DNA of 64,000 nucleotides from Rhodanobacter lindaniclasticus (GTDB lineage Bacteria > Pseudomonadota > Gammaproteobacteria > Xanthomonadales > Rhodanobacteraceae): NCBI RefSeq assembly GCF_004799035.1, contig NZ_MWIO01000046.1, positions 1 to 64,000 of the forward strand. Direction: 5' to 3'. This document shows, piece by piece, positions 49,580-57,291 of the stretch (position 1 is its first letter; each line of letters opens with the position of its first letter). The translations under genes and the position numbers were made by a program. The notes beneath the pieces were generated by a model, which did no database searches, was not told the origin of the DNA, and saw only the letters and a list, made by a program, of their open reading frames with translations.

Positions 49580-50659
49580 ATGACGAACACCGACGTGTCC
49601 GCACGCCTGCTGCGCTGGTTCGACCGGCACGGCCGCAAGGATCTGCCATGGCAGTCGGAAACCTCGCCGGGCCAGCGCGATGCGTACCGCGTGTGGCTAT
49701 CCGAAGTGATGCTGCAGCAGACCCAGGTCGCCACCGTGCTGGCCTACTTCGAGCGCTTCGTGGCCGCCCTGCCGACCTTGCGCGACCTCGCCTGCGCCGA
49801 CGAGGACACCGTGCTGGCGCTGTGGTCGGGCCTCGGTTACTACCGCCGAGCACGCTTCCTGCACCGCGCCGCGCAGATCTGCGTGGAGCAGCACGGCGGC
49901 GAACTTCCGCGCGACTTCGCCGCCCTCGCCGCCCTGCCCGGCATCGGCCGCTCCACCGCCGGCGCGATCCTGGCGCAGGCGCACGGGCTGCGCTTTCCCA
50001 TCCTCGACGGCAACGTCAAGCGGGTGCTGACGCGCTACCACGGCATCGACGGCGACCTCGCCACCAGCGCGGTCGAGAGGCAATTGTGGTTGCATGCCGA
50101 GGCGCATACGCCCGTGCGCCGCGTGGCCGATTACACCCAGGCCATCATGGATCTCGGCGCCACCGTCTGCGCGCGCAGCAACCCGCGTTGCGATGCCTGT
50201 CCGCTGGCGGGCGAATGCGTTGCCTTCCGCGAAGGCCGCACCGCGCAGCTGCCCGCGCGCAAGGCCGGCAAATCCATTCCGACCCGCGCCACCGTGATGC
50301 TGGTACTGCGCGACACCCGGCAGCGCATCCTGCTGGAGCGGCGTGGTCCCCAGGGCGTGTGGTCAGGCTTGTGGAGCCTGCCCGAAGCCACCGATGCCGA
50401 CGACGCCTGGCGCATCGCCCAGCGTCATGCGCGCATCGACGACGCGCAGGCGCTCGCGCCATTCACCCACGTGTTCAGCCATTACCGCCTGAACGTCGAA
50501 CCGCTGCTGTTCGACCAGGCAACCGCACGGCAGGAAGTTGCCGACGATGCGCAGCTGCGCTGGTGCAGCGCCGGCGACCTGGCCGCGCTGGGCCTGCCCG
50601 CCCCCGTGCGCAAATTGCTCCAGCACCTCACCGCCGAAAAAAACCTCCGCTCTGCGTAG
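49580..50659 (+). CDS. mutY: A/G-specific adenine glycosylase
   Basis: This 359-aa repair enzyme removes adenine mispaired with 8-oxoguanine. The catalytic Glu42 lies in WLSEVMLQQTQVATV. The helix-hairpin-helix LPGIGRSTAGAIL leads to catalytic Asp143 in FPILDGNVKRVLTRYHG. The 4Fe-4S loop is intact (Cys197, 204, 207, 213; spacing C-x6-C-x2-C-x5-C). The C-terminal NUDIX-like domain recognises 8-oxoG. The stop TAG belongs to a GTAG palindrome. Confidence 0.97.
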   Translation: MTNTDVSARLLRWFDRHGRKDLPWQSETSPGQRDAYRVWLSEVMLQQTQVATVLAYFERFVAALPTLRDLACADEDTVLALWSGLGYYRRARFLHRAAQICVEQHGGELPRDFAALAALPGIGRSTAGAILAQAHGLRFPILDGNVKRVLTRYHGIDGDLATSAVERQLWLHAEAHTPVRRVADYTQAIMDLGATVCARSNPRCDACPLAGECVAFREGRTAQLPARKAGKSIPTRATVMLVLRDTRQRILLERRGPQGVWSGLWSLPEATDADDAWRIAQRHARIDDAQALAPFTHVFSHYRLNVEPLLFDQATARQEVADDAQLRWCSAGDLAALGLPAPVRKLLQHLTAEKNLRSA

Positions 50660-50728
50660 GAGCGCACCCTGTGCGCGATGCCTTCCGTCACACTGGCGGA
50701 AAGCGTTGCGCACAGGGTGCGCTCCTAC
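50656..50728. repeat. GTAG-type paired palindrome, family 2, at the mutY stop
   Basis: GTAGGAGCGCACCCTGTGCGCG is mirrored by CGCACAGGGTGCGCTCCTAC at 50709-50728. The mutY stop TAG (50657-50659) is the head tetranucleotide. A family-1 copy follows 16 nt later. Confidence 0.87.
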
Positions 50729-50744
50729 AGAAACGAAGCGACGC

Positions 50745-50807
50745 GTAGGGCGGGCAATGCCCGCCACCGGCGTGCCGGGAACCATCGGCGGGCAGTGCCC
50801 GCCCTAC
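50745..50807. repeat. GTAG-type paired palindrome, family 1
   Basis: GTAGGGCGGGCAATGCCCGCC is mirrored by GGCGGGCAGTGCCCGCCCTAC, tandem with a family-2 copy. The pair fills the gap between convergent mutY and the S9 peptidase gene. Confidence 0.87.
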
Positions 50808-50811
50808 GACG

Positions 50812-52932
50812 CTATTTCGACGCGCCGGACGGTGCGTCCTTCTCCGTCCACTGCTTCAGCCACGCATTCACCGTTTCGTGCCACTGCACGCTGTTGTGCG
50901 GCTTCAACACCCAGTGGTTTTCATCCGGGAAGGTGAGGAACTCGCTGGGGATGCCGCGGCGCTGCAGCGCGGTGAAGGCGCCGAGGCCCTGGGTGATCGG
51001 GATGCGGAAATCCTTGCCCGAGTGCACCACCAGCATCGGCACGCGCCAATCCTTGACGTGGTCGATCGGGTTGAACTTCTCGTAGTTCTGCGGCACGTCG
51101 TACTGCGTACCGCCGTTCTCGCGCTCCTCGAACCACAGCTCCTCGGTGGCGTAATACATCATGCGCGCATCGAACACGCCGTCGTGGTCGACCAGGCATT
51201 TCCACGGCTGGTTCCACATGCCGGCGATCCAGTACACCATGTAGCCGCCGTAGCTGGCGCCGAGTGCGCAGGCGCGGTCGCCGTCGAGGAACTTGTACTT
51301 GTCCAGCGCGGCCTTCCAGCCCAGTTTCAGATCCTCCAGCGGCTTGCCGCCCCAGTCGCCGGAGATCGAATCGGTGAACTTCTGGCCGTAGCCGGTGGAG
51401 CCGTGGAAGTTGATCGTGACCACCGCAAAACCCTGGCCGGCATAGGTCTGCGGATTCCAGCGATAGCTCCAGCCATTGCTCATCGCGCCCTGCGGGCCGC
51501 CGTGGATGATGAAGGCGACCGGATAGGTCTTGCCCTTCTGGTAATCGACCGGCTTGACCACGTAGCCCTGCACGGTTTCATTGTTCCAGCCCGGGAACTG
51601 GAAGAACTCGAAGTCGCCAACCTTGGCGTTCTTCAGATCCTCCGCGTTGAAATGCGTGACCTGCTTCAGGCCCCGCCCATCGGCCTTGGCCAGGTACAAA
51701 TCGGCTGGCCGCTTCAGGTCGTCGCGCGCGAACAGCAGCTTGCCTGCCGCCAGCGAAAACGCGTTCACGTCACCGGCGCCGGACAGGCTGCGCACCTCGC
51801 CGTTGGCCGGGTCGATCGCGAACAGCGGGCGTTGGCCCTCGTCGTCGGCGGTGGCATACAGGGTCTTGCCGTCGGCGGAAATCGCCAGGCTGCCGGGCGA
51901 ACGATCCCAGCGCGGATCGACTTCGTGCTTCGCGCCGGTGGCCAGGTCCATCGCCATGATGGCGAAGCGGTCGGCTTCGAAACCGGGGGTCTTCATCGCC
52001 AGGTAATAAAGCGTCTTGCCGTCCGGCGAGGGCACCGGATACGCATCCCACGCCTTGTTGTCGGGGGTGAGGTTGACCGGTGCAGCCGAGCCATCCGCCG
52101 GCACTCGGTAGAGATCGAAATTGGTCGACCACGGCTCGGTGGTGCCGGCGATGCGCACGTCGAAATACACGCTCTTGCCATCCGGCGCGAAGGCGAACTC
52201 GCCGGCGTCGCCGAACGGCTTGCTGGGGACGTCGCCATCGATGCCGCGGCTCAGCAGGGTCGGTTCGGCCGGCAGCTGGCCATCGGCGCCGAACGTTCCC
52301 ACGAACAACTGGTTGCGCCGGCCGTCGGCCCAGGTATCCCAGTGCCGCACGAACAGCTTCTTGTACAAGGTGCCGCTGGCCTTGTCCTTCGCGCGCGTCT
52401 CGATCCGCTGCTCGGTGCACGCCAGCGTGGCGCAGTCAGTGAACACCTCATAAGAGAGCAGTACCTGCTTGCCGTCGGGGCCCAGCTTGTAATCGACGAT
52501 GTCCAGCGGCCCATGGCTGACCTGCACCGGCGTCGCCGGGTGGGACAGGTCCGCGCCCAGGTCGACGCGCCACAGCTGCGCCACGTCCCTCGCCGGCGCG
52601 ACGAAATACAGGCTCTTCCCATCCGCCGACCAGCGCGCCGACGACCCCTTGTCCACCACCTTCACCGGCTGCGCACCCTTGCGCTCCAGGTCCAGCACGT
52701 AGATCGCGGTGACGCCCTTGTTCGCCGCGTAATCCGTGCTGCGCACGCTGAACGCCGCATGGCGCCCATCCGGCGACAACTGCGGATCGCTGACCCGATC
52801 CATCATCACCAGATCGCGCACGTTGAACGCGTGCGAGCCCTGGGCCTTGGCAAAAGTGGTGCCGACGACACCGCCCGCCAGCGCGGGCGACGCCACCAGC
52901 GCAAGCAGAAGCGCGGCAAGCAACGGTTTCAT
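50812..52932 (-). CDS. secreted S9-family prolyl-oligopeptidase-type peptidase
   Basis: This 706-aa enzyme with a signal peptide (LLAALLLALVASPALA) has an N-terminal WD40/TolB-like beta-propeller (repeats such as DRVSDPQLSPDGRHAAFSVR and PDNKAWDAYPVPSPDGKTLY). A C-terminal alpha/beta hydrolase follows. The nucleophile is Ser560 in ALGASYGGYMVYW, and the His lies in FPDENHWVLKPHN. Family members release dipeptides or cleave oligopeptides in the periplasm. ATG 52932 has AAGGA 8 nt upstream; the frame upstream of it has no homology. Confidence 0.95.
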   Translation of the reverse strand: MKPLLAALLLALVASPALAGGVVGTTFAKAQGSHAFNVRDLVMMDRVSDPQLSPDGRHAAFSVRSTDYAANKGVTAIYVLDLERKGAQPVKVVDKGSSARWSADGKSLYFVAPARDVAQLWRVDLGADLSHPATPVQVSHGPLDIVDYKLGPDGKQVLLSYEVFTDCATLACTEQRIETRAKDKASGTLYKKLFVRHWDTWADGRRNQLFVGTFGADGQLPAEPTLLSRGIDGDVPSKPFGDAGEFAFAPDGKSVYFDVRIAGTTEPWSTNFDLYRVPADGSAAPVNLTPDNKAWDAYPVPSPDGKTLYYLAMKTPGFEADRFAIMAMDLATGAKHEVDPRWDRSPGSLAISADGKTLYATADDEGQRPLFAIDPANGEVRSLSGAGDVNAFSLAAGKLLFARDDLKRPADLYLAKADGRGLKQVTHFNAEDLKNAKVGDFEFFQFPGWNNETVQGYVVKPVDYQKGKTYPVAFIIHGGPQGAMSNGWSYRWNPQTYAGQGFAVVTINFHGSTGYGQKFTDSISGDWGGKPLEDLKLGWKAALDKYKFLDGDRACALGASYGGYMVYWIAGMWNQPWKCLVDHDGVFDARMMYYATEELWFEERENGGTQYDVPQNYEKFNPIDHVKDWRVPMLVVHSGKDFRIPITQGLGAFTALQRRGIPSEFLTFPDENHWVLKPHNSVQWHETVNAWLKQWTEKDAPSGASK

Positions 52933-53088
52933 GGAGGGTCCTTGAGTTGTGCGGCGAAACAGCCACGGTAAGGCGCTGCCTCGCAACAGGCAAGCCCAGC
53001 GTCTGGGGAGCGAAGTCAACGCGGCGACAGCATTCGCTCGGGCGCGTTCCGGAATGACCGTGGCAACGACCATACACGACCGGCTCAC

Positions 53089-53117
53089 TTGAACAGTATC
53101 ACTATTGATACTATGTT
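53089..53117 (+). promoter_or_regulatory. hicAB promoter with operator palindrome filling the spacer
   Basis: TTGAAC (53089-53094), 17 nt, then TATGTT (53112-53117) forms a sigma-70 promoter. A perfect inverted repeat AGTATCA-CTAT-TGATACT (53095-53112) occupies the spacer, ideally placed for repression by HicB. The hicA ATG at 53124 falls where transcription should start. Confidence 0.8.
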
Positions 53118-53123
53118 TCTCGC

Positions 53124-53372
53124 ATGGACAAGATCACGGATTTGATCGAACGGATGCGCCAGGCACCGAAAAACGTGGCCTATACCGACCTCTGCAAGGT
53201 CTGCGATCACCATTTCGGAAAAGCGAGACAGGAAGGCACAAGCCATCGCGTATACAAGACGCCCTGGCATGGCGATCCCCGCGTGAACATCCAGAAAGGT
53301 GACGCCGGGAAGGCCAAGCTGTACCAGGTACGGCAAGTGCTGCAAGCAATCAAGAAGCTGGAGGACAAATGA
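53124..53372 (+). CDS. hicA: HicA-family toxin (mRNA interferase)
   Basis: This 82-aa protein contains the HicA dsRNA-binding-like fold. APKNVAYTDLCKVCDHHFG, then GTSHRVYKTPWHGDPRVNIQ with the catalytic-type His, and KAKLYQVRQVLQAIKKLEDK match the longer HicA subgroup. Free toxin would cleave mRNAs. No ribosome site precedes ATG 53124, and the promoter -10 ends 6 nt upstream, so the message may be leaderless. It overlaps hicB by ATGA. Confidence 0.9.
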   Translation: MDKITDLIERMRQAPKNVAYTDLCKVCDHHFGKARQEGTSHRVYKTPWHGDPRVNIQKGDAGKAKLYQVRQVLQAIKKLEDK

Positions 53373-53695
53373 TGGACGCTCGTCACTATACCTATCGCGT
53401 CATCTGGTCCCCGGAAGATGGGGAATACGTAGGCCTGTGCGCCGAATTTCCGAGCCTGTCATGGCTGCACGGCAACCAGGCGAAGGCGCTGGCGGGCATC
53501 GTGCGCGTGGTCGGTGAGACCGTCAGCGACATGGAGGCCCATGGCGAAGCACCGCCGGAGCCGATGAGCGCCAAGTCCTACTCGGGCAAGTTCCAGGTGC
53601 GCATCCCGCCGGAACGCCACAAGGCGCTCGCCATGCAGGCAGCTGAGCAAGGCATCAGCCTCAACCGGTACGTCACGGACAAGCTTTGCGCTTGA
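53369..53695 (+). CDS. hicB: HicB-family antitoxin
   Basis: In this 108-aa protein the N-terminal HicB fold (YTYRVIWSPEDGEYVGLCAE and FPSLSWLHGNQAKALAG) would bind and mask HicA. The C-terminal RIPPERHKALAMQAAEQGIS with NRYVTDKL is a ribbon-helix-helix DNA-binding domain, expected to bind the operator upstream of hicA. Ribosome site GGAGG lies near 53360. ATG 53372 is an alternative start one codon later. Confidence 0.92.
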   Translation: MMDARHYTYRVIWSPEDGEYVGLCAEFPSLSWLHGNQAKALAGIVRVVGETVSDMEAHGEAPPEPMSAKSYSGKFQVRIPPERHKALAMQAAEQGISLNRYVTDKLCA

Positions 53696-53893
53696 AGGAG
53701 GCCGCGCCGAGCAGGACGCGTTGTCCAGCTACGCCGTTCCTGCGATCCACCTGCAGCCGGCCTGATGCCTGACCCGCCGCAATGCGACCGCTCGAACAAC
53801 TGACTCCAACCCCTCCCTCTCCTGCCAGCCAGCAGCGGCGAACCAAGCCGCGCGTCAAGACTGTGATGCGTCGCACAAGGACGCTCCGTTCCT

Positions 53894-53910
53894 CGGTACA
53901 AAACGTGCTT
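53894..53910 (+). promoter_or_regulatory. sigma-54-like promoter of the first pilin gene
   Basis: CGGTAC-AAAAC-GTGCTT keeps the essential GG (53895-53896) and GC (53907-53908) at the 10-nt spacing of -24/-12 promoters. It lies 31 nt before the pilin ATG. Type IV pilin genes of related bacteria use RpoN. Confidence 0.55.
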
Positions 53911-53941
53911 GACCCCTGGCGACTTCCAGGGGGAATCCACC

Positions 53942-54385
53942 ATGTCACGCCAGCGCTTGTCCGCCGGTTTTACCTTGATCGAACTGATGATCGTCGTGGC
54001 GATCATCGCCATCCTTGCTGCCATCGCCATCCCGGCTTACCAGAACTACTTGATTCGGGCACAGGTTTCCGAAGGGATGGTCTTGGCCAGCGGAGCCAAG
54101 GCAGCGGTTTGGGATTTCGTGTCGAACACGGGACGCTACCCATCGAACAACAAATCGGCCGGAATGGTTTCGAGTTCGTCGATCTCAGGAAAATACGTCT
54201 CCAGCGTCGACGTGACCGGTGGGAAAATAACGGTCCTCTTTCAGGGACCGGCTGCCAACTCGCACATCAGCGTCGGCGGGAAAAACGTGATTTTGTCGCC
54301 AATCGATCTCGGCGGGAGCATCGACTGGACGTGCAAGCCGAGCACCATCGATCCCAGATACTTGCCATCGGCCTGCAGAAAGTAG
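53942..54385 (+). CDS. type IV major pilin-like protein (first of two)
   Basis: This 147-aa prepilin has a short leader MSRQRLSAG, then FTLIELMIVVAIIAILAAIA with the Gly/Phe cleavage site and Glu5 of the mature pilin. AIPAYQNYLIRAQVSEGMVL continues the N-terminal helix shared with the next gene, and a C-terminal disulfide loop is formed by Cys residues in DWTCKPSTID and LPSACRK. It is followed by a second pilin 339 nt downstream. The variable middle differs, so the two may be alternate or minor and major subunits. Confidence 0.93.
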   Translation: MSRQRLSAGFTLIELMIVVAIIAILAAIAIPAYQNYLIRAQVSEGMVLASGAKAAVWDFVSNTGRYPSNNKSAGMVSSSSISGKYVSSVDVTGGKITVLFQGPAANSHISVGGKNVILSPIDLGGSIDWTCKPSTIDPRYLPSACRK

Positions 54386-54724
54386 GGATAGGGGGATGTC
54401 CCCTTTCGACTCACAAACTGACGCGATGCGTCACTAGTTGACGCGTCGTGCCAGTCCACAAGAGGCGGATGGAGCCACCTGCAAAGCGTCTCGCCTCTTG
54501 TTGTACCAAGGCTTGCCGCCATCCGTGACGAAAGGCACAATCCCGAGGCCCGCAATATGCGGGAATACACCAGCGGTACAAGTGGCATGCAACCTGCTTC
54601 ACTTTTCCGCGAGCTTCCTGGTCGTTCCTGACCATTGAGTAAGGGGTCCGATCCTGCCTAGGGGGATCCAGGACTGGGGCTCAGGGGGCATCACCGGTTA
54701 GCTAACCAACACAGAGGAACCACC
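54386..54724. other. 339-nt region between the two pilin genes
   Basis: It contains an AGGGG...CCCCT hairpin just after the first pilin stop, and a 9-bp inverted repeat CAAGAGGCG (54459-54467) with CGCCTCTTG (54492-54500). The second pilin's sigma-54-like promoter lies near its end. No coding frame looks real. Confidence 0.6.
54583..54599 (+). promoter_or_regulatory. sigma-54 promoter of pilA
   Basis: TGGCAT-GCAAC-CTGCTT matches the TGGCAC-N5-TTGCT consensus closely, with GG (54584-54585) and GC (54596-54597) correctly spaced. It predicts a leader of about 115 nt before ATG 54725. Confidence 0.7.
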
Positions 54725-55177
54725 ATGAAGAGCATGCAGAAAGGCTTTACCCTGATCGAACTGATGATCGTGGTTGCGATCATCGCGATCCTCGCCGCCA
54801 TCGCCATCCCGGCCTATCAGGACTACCTGATCCGTGCACAGGTGTCCGAAGGCGCCGTTCTGTCCGATGGTGCCAAGACCGCTGTCGCCGAGTTCTATTC
54901 GAACCACGGCCACTATCCGAAGACCAACGAATCCGCGGGCCTGCCGACCCAGGCGGCCTCGGTCAGCGGCAAGTATGTTTCGAAGGTTGAAGTCGCCACC
55001 GGCGTGATCACCGCTACCTTCAGTGGCCCGGAAGTCAACAGCAAAATCGCCGGCACCACCTTCACGCTGTCGCCGACGGACAACGGTGGCTCGATGAACT
55101 GGACCTGCGACCCGACCACCGCCGTGGGCACCCCCGTTCCCGCCAAGTACCTGCCGTCGTCCTGCCGCAAGAACTAA
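54725..55177 (+). CDS. pilA: type IV major pilin PilA
   Basis: This 150-aa prepilin has leader MKSMQKG, then FTLIELMIVVAIIAILAAIA, the class IVa N-terminus cut by PilD. The C-terminal Cys pair (MNWTCDPTT and LPSSCRKN) forms the D-loop. A sigma-54-like promoter and AGAGGAA ribosome site precede it, and a strong terminator follows, so it can be made at high level alone. The mature N-terminal half is nearly the same as in the first pilin, which points to duplication. Confidence 0.95.
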   Translation: MKSMQKGFTLIELMIVVAIIAILAAIAIPAYQDYLIRAQVSEGAVLSDGAKTAVAEFYSNHGHYPKTNESAGLPTQAASVSGKYVSKVEVATGVITATFSGPEVNSKIAGTTFTLSPTDNGGSMNWTCDPTTAVGTPVPAKYLPSSCRKN

Positions 55178-55212
55178 GCTAAATGTGTCCTGATATCAGG
55201 GCGTAGTAAGAA

Positions 55213-55240
55213 GGGCCACCCCATGGTGGCCCTTTTTTTT
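55213..55240 (+). terminator. intrinsic terminator after pilA
   Basis: GGGCCACC-CCAT-GGTGGCCC makes an 8-bp perfect stem followed by eight T (55233-55240). It isolates pilA from the downstream membrane-protein genes. Confidence 0.95.
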
Positions 55241-55272
55241 CGAGTCAACACAAGTTGCTGCAGAACAACGGC

Positions 55273-57291
55273 ATGCCTTTACGTTACAAACATTATTTAC
55301 TCCTGCCCTTTCTTGCCCTCGTCCTGATTGCGACTTGGTGGGCCTACGCCCCCGGACTGCATGGCGGCTTCTTGTTTGATGATCTCGGCAGCCTTCCGGC
55401 ACTGGGGGCTTCCGGCCCCGTCACCCAATGGGCCACGTTTTGGCGTTACATCACATCAGGTACGGCGGACCCTACCGGCCGGCCGCTGGCGATGCTCACC
55501 TTCCTGCTCGACGCGCGCAACTGGCCGGCCGATCCATTTCCCTTCAAACGCACCAACCTTATCCTGCACCTCTGCAACGGAGTGTTGTTGTACGCGCTGG
55601 GTACCCGCCTCGGGAAATTGCTGAACATCGACGCGCAACGCGCTCGCTGCGCCGCCTGCCTCACCTCCGTGATGTGGCTCCTGCATCCTCTGTTGGTATC
55701 GACCACGCTCTACATTGTGCAGCGCGAAGCCATGCTGGTCGCGACCTGCGTGATATGCGGGCTGCTACTTTGGCTGCACGGGCGTCAGCAGCTGATTGAA
55801 GGACGATTGAAAGCCGGCACGCTGTGGAGCATCTGCGGATTGGGTGGCTTCACGCTGTTAGGCTCGCTGGCAAAGGCAAACGGGGTGTTGCTGCCGCTAT
55901 ACGCCTTGCTGATCGAGATCATAGTGCTGGCACCACGGCGCCCCGTACCCACCGGCACGGCACGACGCACCCACCTCATCCTGCTGGCAGCACTCGCCGT
56001 CATTCCCACTGTTGTGGTGCTCGGTTATGTGTTTTGGACAGGGCTGCATGGATTGTGGATTGGCGGGCCTGTTGGCGTCCGGTCATGGAGCACCGGCCAA
56101 CGTCTCTTGACCGAACCACGCGTGCTCATCGACTACCTGAAGCTGCTCTGGCTGCCCCGGCCCTTCTCTACCGGTCTATTCAACGATCAATACATCGCGT
56201 CGACTTCATGGCTGCACCCAGCAACCACGCCACCGGCGATGCTCGCCGTGCTGGGCCTGACCGCGGGCGCATGGGTTCAAAGGAGGCGATACCCGGCGCT
56301 AGCGCTGGCTGTCCTGTTTTATTTTGCGGGCCAGGTGCTGGAATCCAGTGCGATCCCGCTGGAGTTGTATTTCGAACACCGCAACTATGTCCCGGCATTG
56401 CTCATGTTCTGGCCTTTGGGTTTGTGGCTCACCGATACCCGGCAACTACGTTGGGTCAAGGTCGCGCTGATGGTGGTGATACCCCTGACACTGGCGGTGA
56501 TGACCCATGTTCGGGCCACCGTATGGGGCAATGTGCAAACACAAGCCCTCATCTGGGCACATATCAATCCCGGATCGCCTCGGGCTCAAGCCAACGCTGC
56601 CGAGGTCATGATTCAGCAGGGACACGCAGAAGAAGCGGCTGCGAAACTGGAAAGCCTGCTCGCCGCCCAACCCGATCAAGCCCAGTTGGCGTTCAACCTC
56701 ATCAATGCCCGCTGTATGTCAGGTGCCATCGATTCCGCGGACTTGGAAGCCGCTCGTAAAGCGATGCGGCACACCGCCAATACCGGCTCACTGTTCGTGC
56801 GCTGGTTCGAGCAAGTTCTACCGATGACCATGTCCGGCAGTTGTCGCGGCTTGACACCATCGGCCCTGCTAGCCTTGATCGATGCAGGATCGAGCAACCC
56901 GAACCTGCAAGCTGCAGGGCAACGTCAGGATAGGTCCTATCTGCGCGGACTGGTTGCGTTGTCACAGCGCCATCCCTACGCGGCACTGGATCATTTTGTC
57001 ATTGCATTGGACTTCCTGCCACGGCCCGGTATGGCTTTGAGGGCAGCAGCGACCTTTGGACAGCACGGTTACCCCGTACAAGGTTTGCGGTTGCTGGATC
57101 ACTATCAGGAGATACCAGCTCAAGTCGGTTCCATGAGCCTCAACATGGTCACACTCCACGATTGGGTGCTTCGACGACAGAACTACTGGGCGCGGGAGCT
57201 GACTCAGCTGCGCAATGAATTGAGTCTCGCCGCTCAAGGGGCAAGCATGCATACAATGCCGCCAATGCACTCTTCGGCTACGACTCACTGA
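55273..57291 (+). CDS. GT-C-like membrane glycosyltransferase with C-terminal helical repeats (first paralogue)
   Basis: This protein of about 672 aa begins with a TM helix and then GLHGGFLFDDLGSL, whose Asp-Asp (36-37) is in the first periplasmic loop as in GT-C enzymes. NLILHLCNGVLLYALGTRLG is the second hallmark, followed by about ten more helices. The last 250 residues are soluble, with TPR-like helices (MIQQGHAEEAAAKLESLLAA). Such proteins use lipid-linked sugars. The place after pilA suggests pilin or surface-protein O-glycosylation, which is inference. ATG 55273 is used; a TTG at 55255 also reads in frame. It overlaps the next gene by 1 nt. Confidence 0.75.
   Translation: MPLRYKHYLLLPFLALVLIATWWAYAPGLHGGFLFDDLGSLPALGASGPVTQWATFWRYITSGTADPTGRPLAMLTFLLDARNWPADPFPFKRTNLILHLCNGVLLYALGTRLGKLLNIDAQRARCAACLTSVMWLLHPLLVSTTLYIVQREAMLVATCVICGLLLWLHGRQQLIEGRLKAGTLWSICGLGGFTLLGSLAKANGVLLPLYALLIEIIVLAPRRPVPTGTARRTHLILLAALAVIPTVVVLGYVFWTGLHGLWIGGPVGVRSWSTGQRLLTEPRVLIDYLKLLWLPRPFSTGLFNDQYIASTSWLHPATTPPAMLAVLGLTAGAWVQRRRYPALALAVLFYFAGQVLESSAIPLELYFEHRNYVPALLMFWPLGLWLTDTRQLRWVKVALMVVIPLTLAVMTHVRATVWGNVQTQALIWAHINPGSPRAQANAAEVMIQQGHAEEAAAKLESLLAAQPDQAQLAFNLINARCMSGAIDSADLEAARKAMRHTANTGSLFVRWFEQVLPMTMSGSCRGLTPSALLALIDAGSSNPNLQAAGQRQDRSYLRGLVALSQRHPYAALDHFVIALDFLPRPGMALRAAATFGQHGYPVQGLRLLDHYQEIPAQVGSMSLNMVTLHDWVLRRQNYWARELTQLRNELSLAAQGASMHTMPPMHSSATTH

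Noticed and set aside
50878-52971. Plus-strand frame of about 697 codons opposite the S9 peptidase
   Set aside because: It shows the same shadow pattern; the minus strand carries the signal peptide, propeller repeats and catalytic Ser.
54411-54635. 74-codon minus-strand frame between the two pilins
   Set aside because: It has no ribosome site, no family and poor codon use. It overlaps the inverted repeat and the sigma-54 promoter of pilA.
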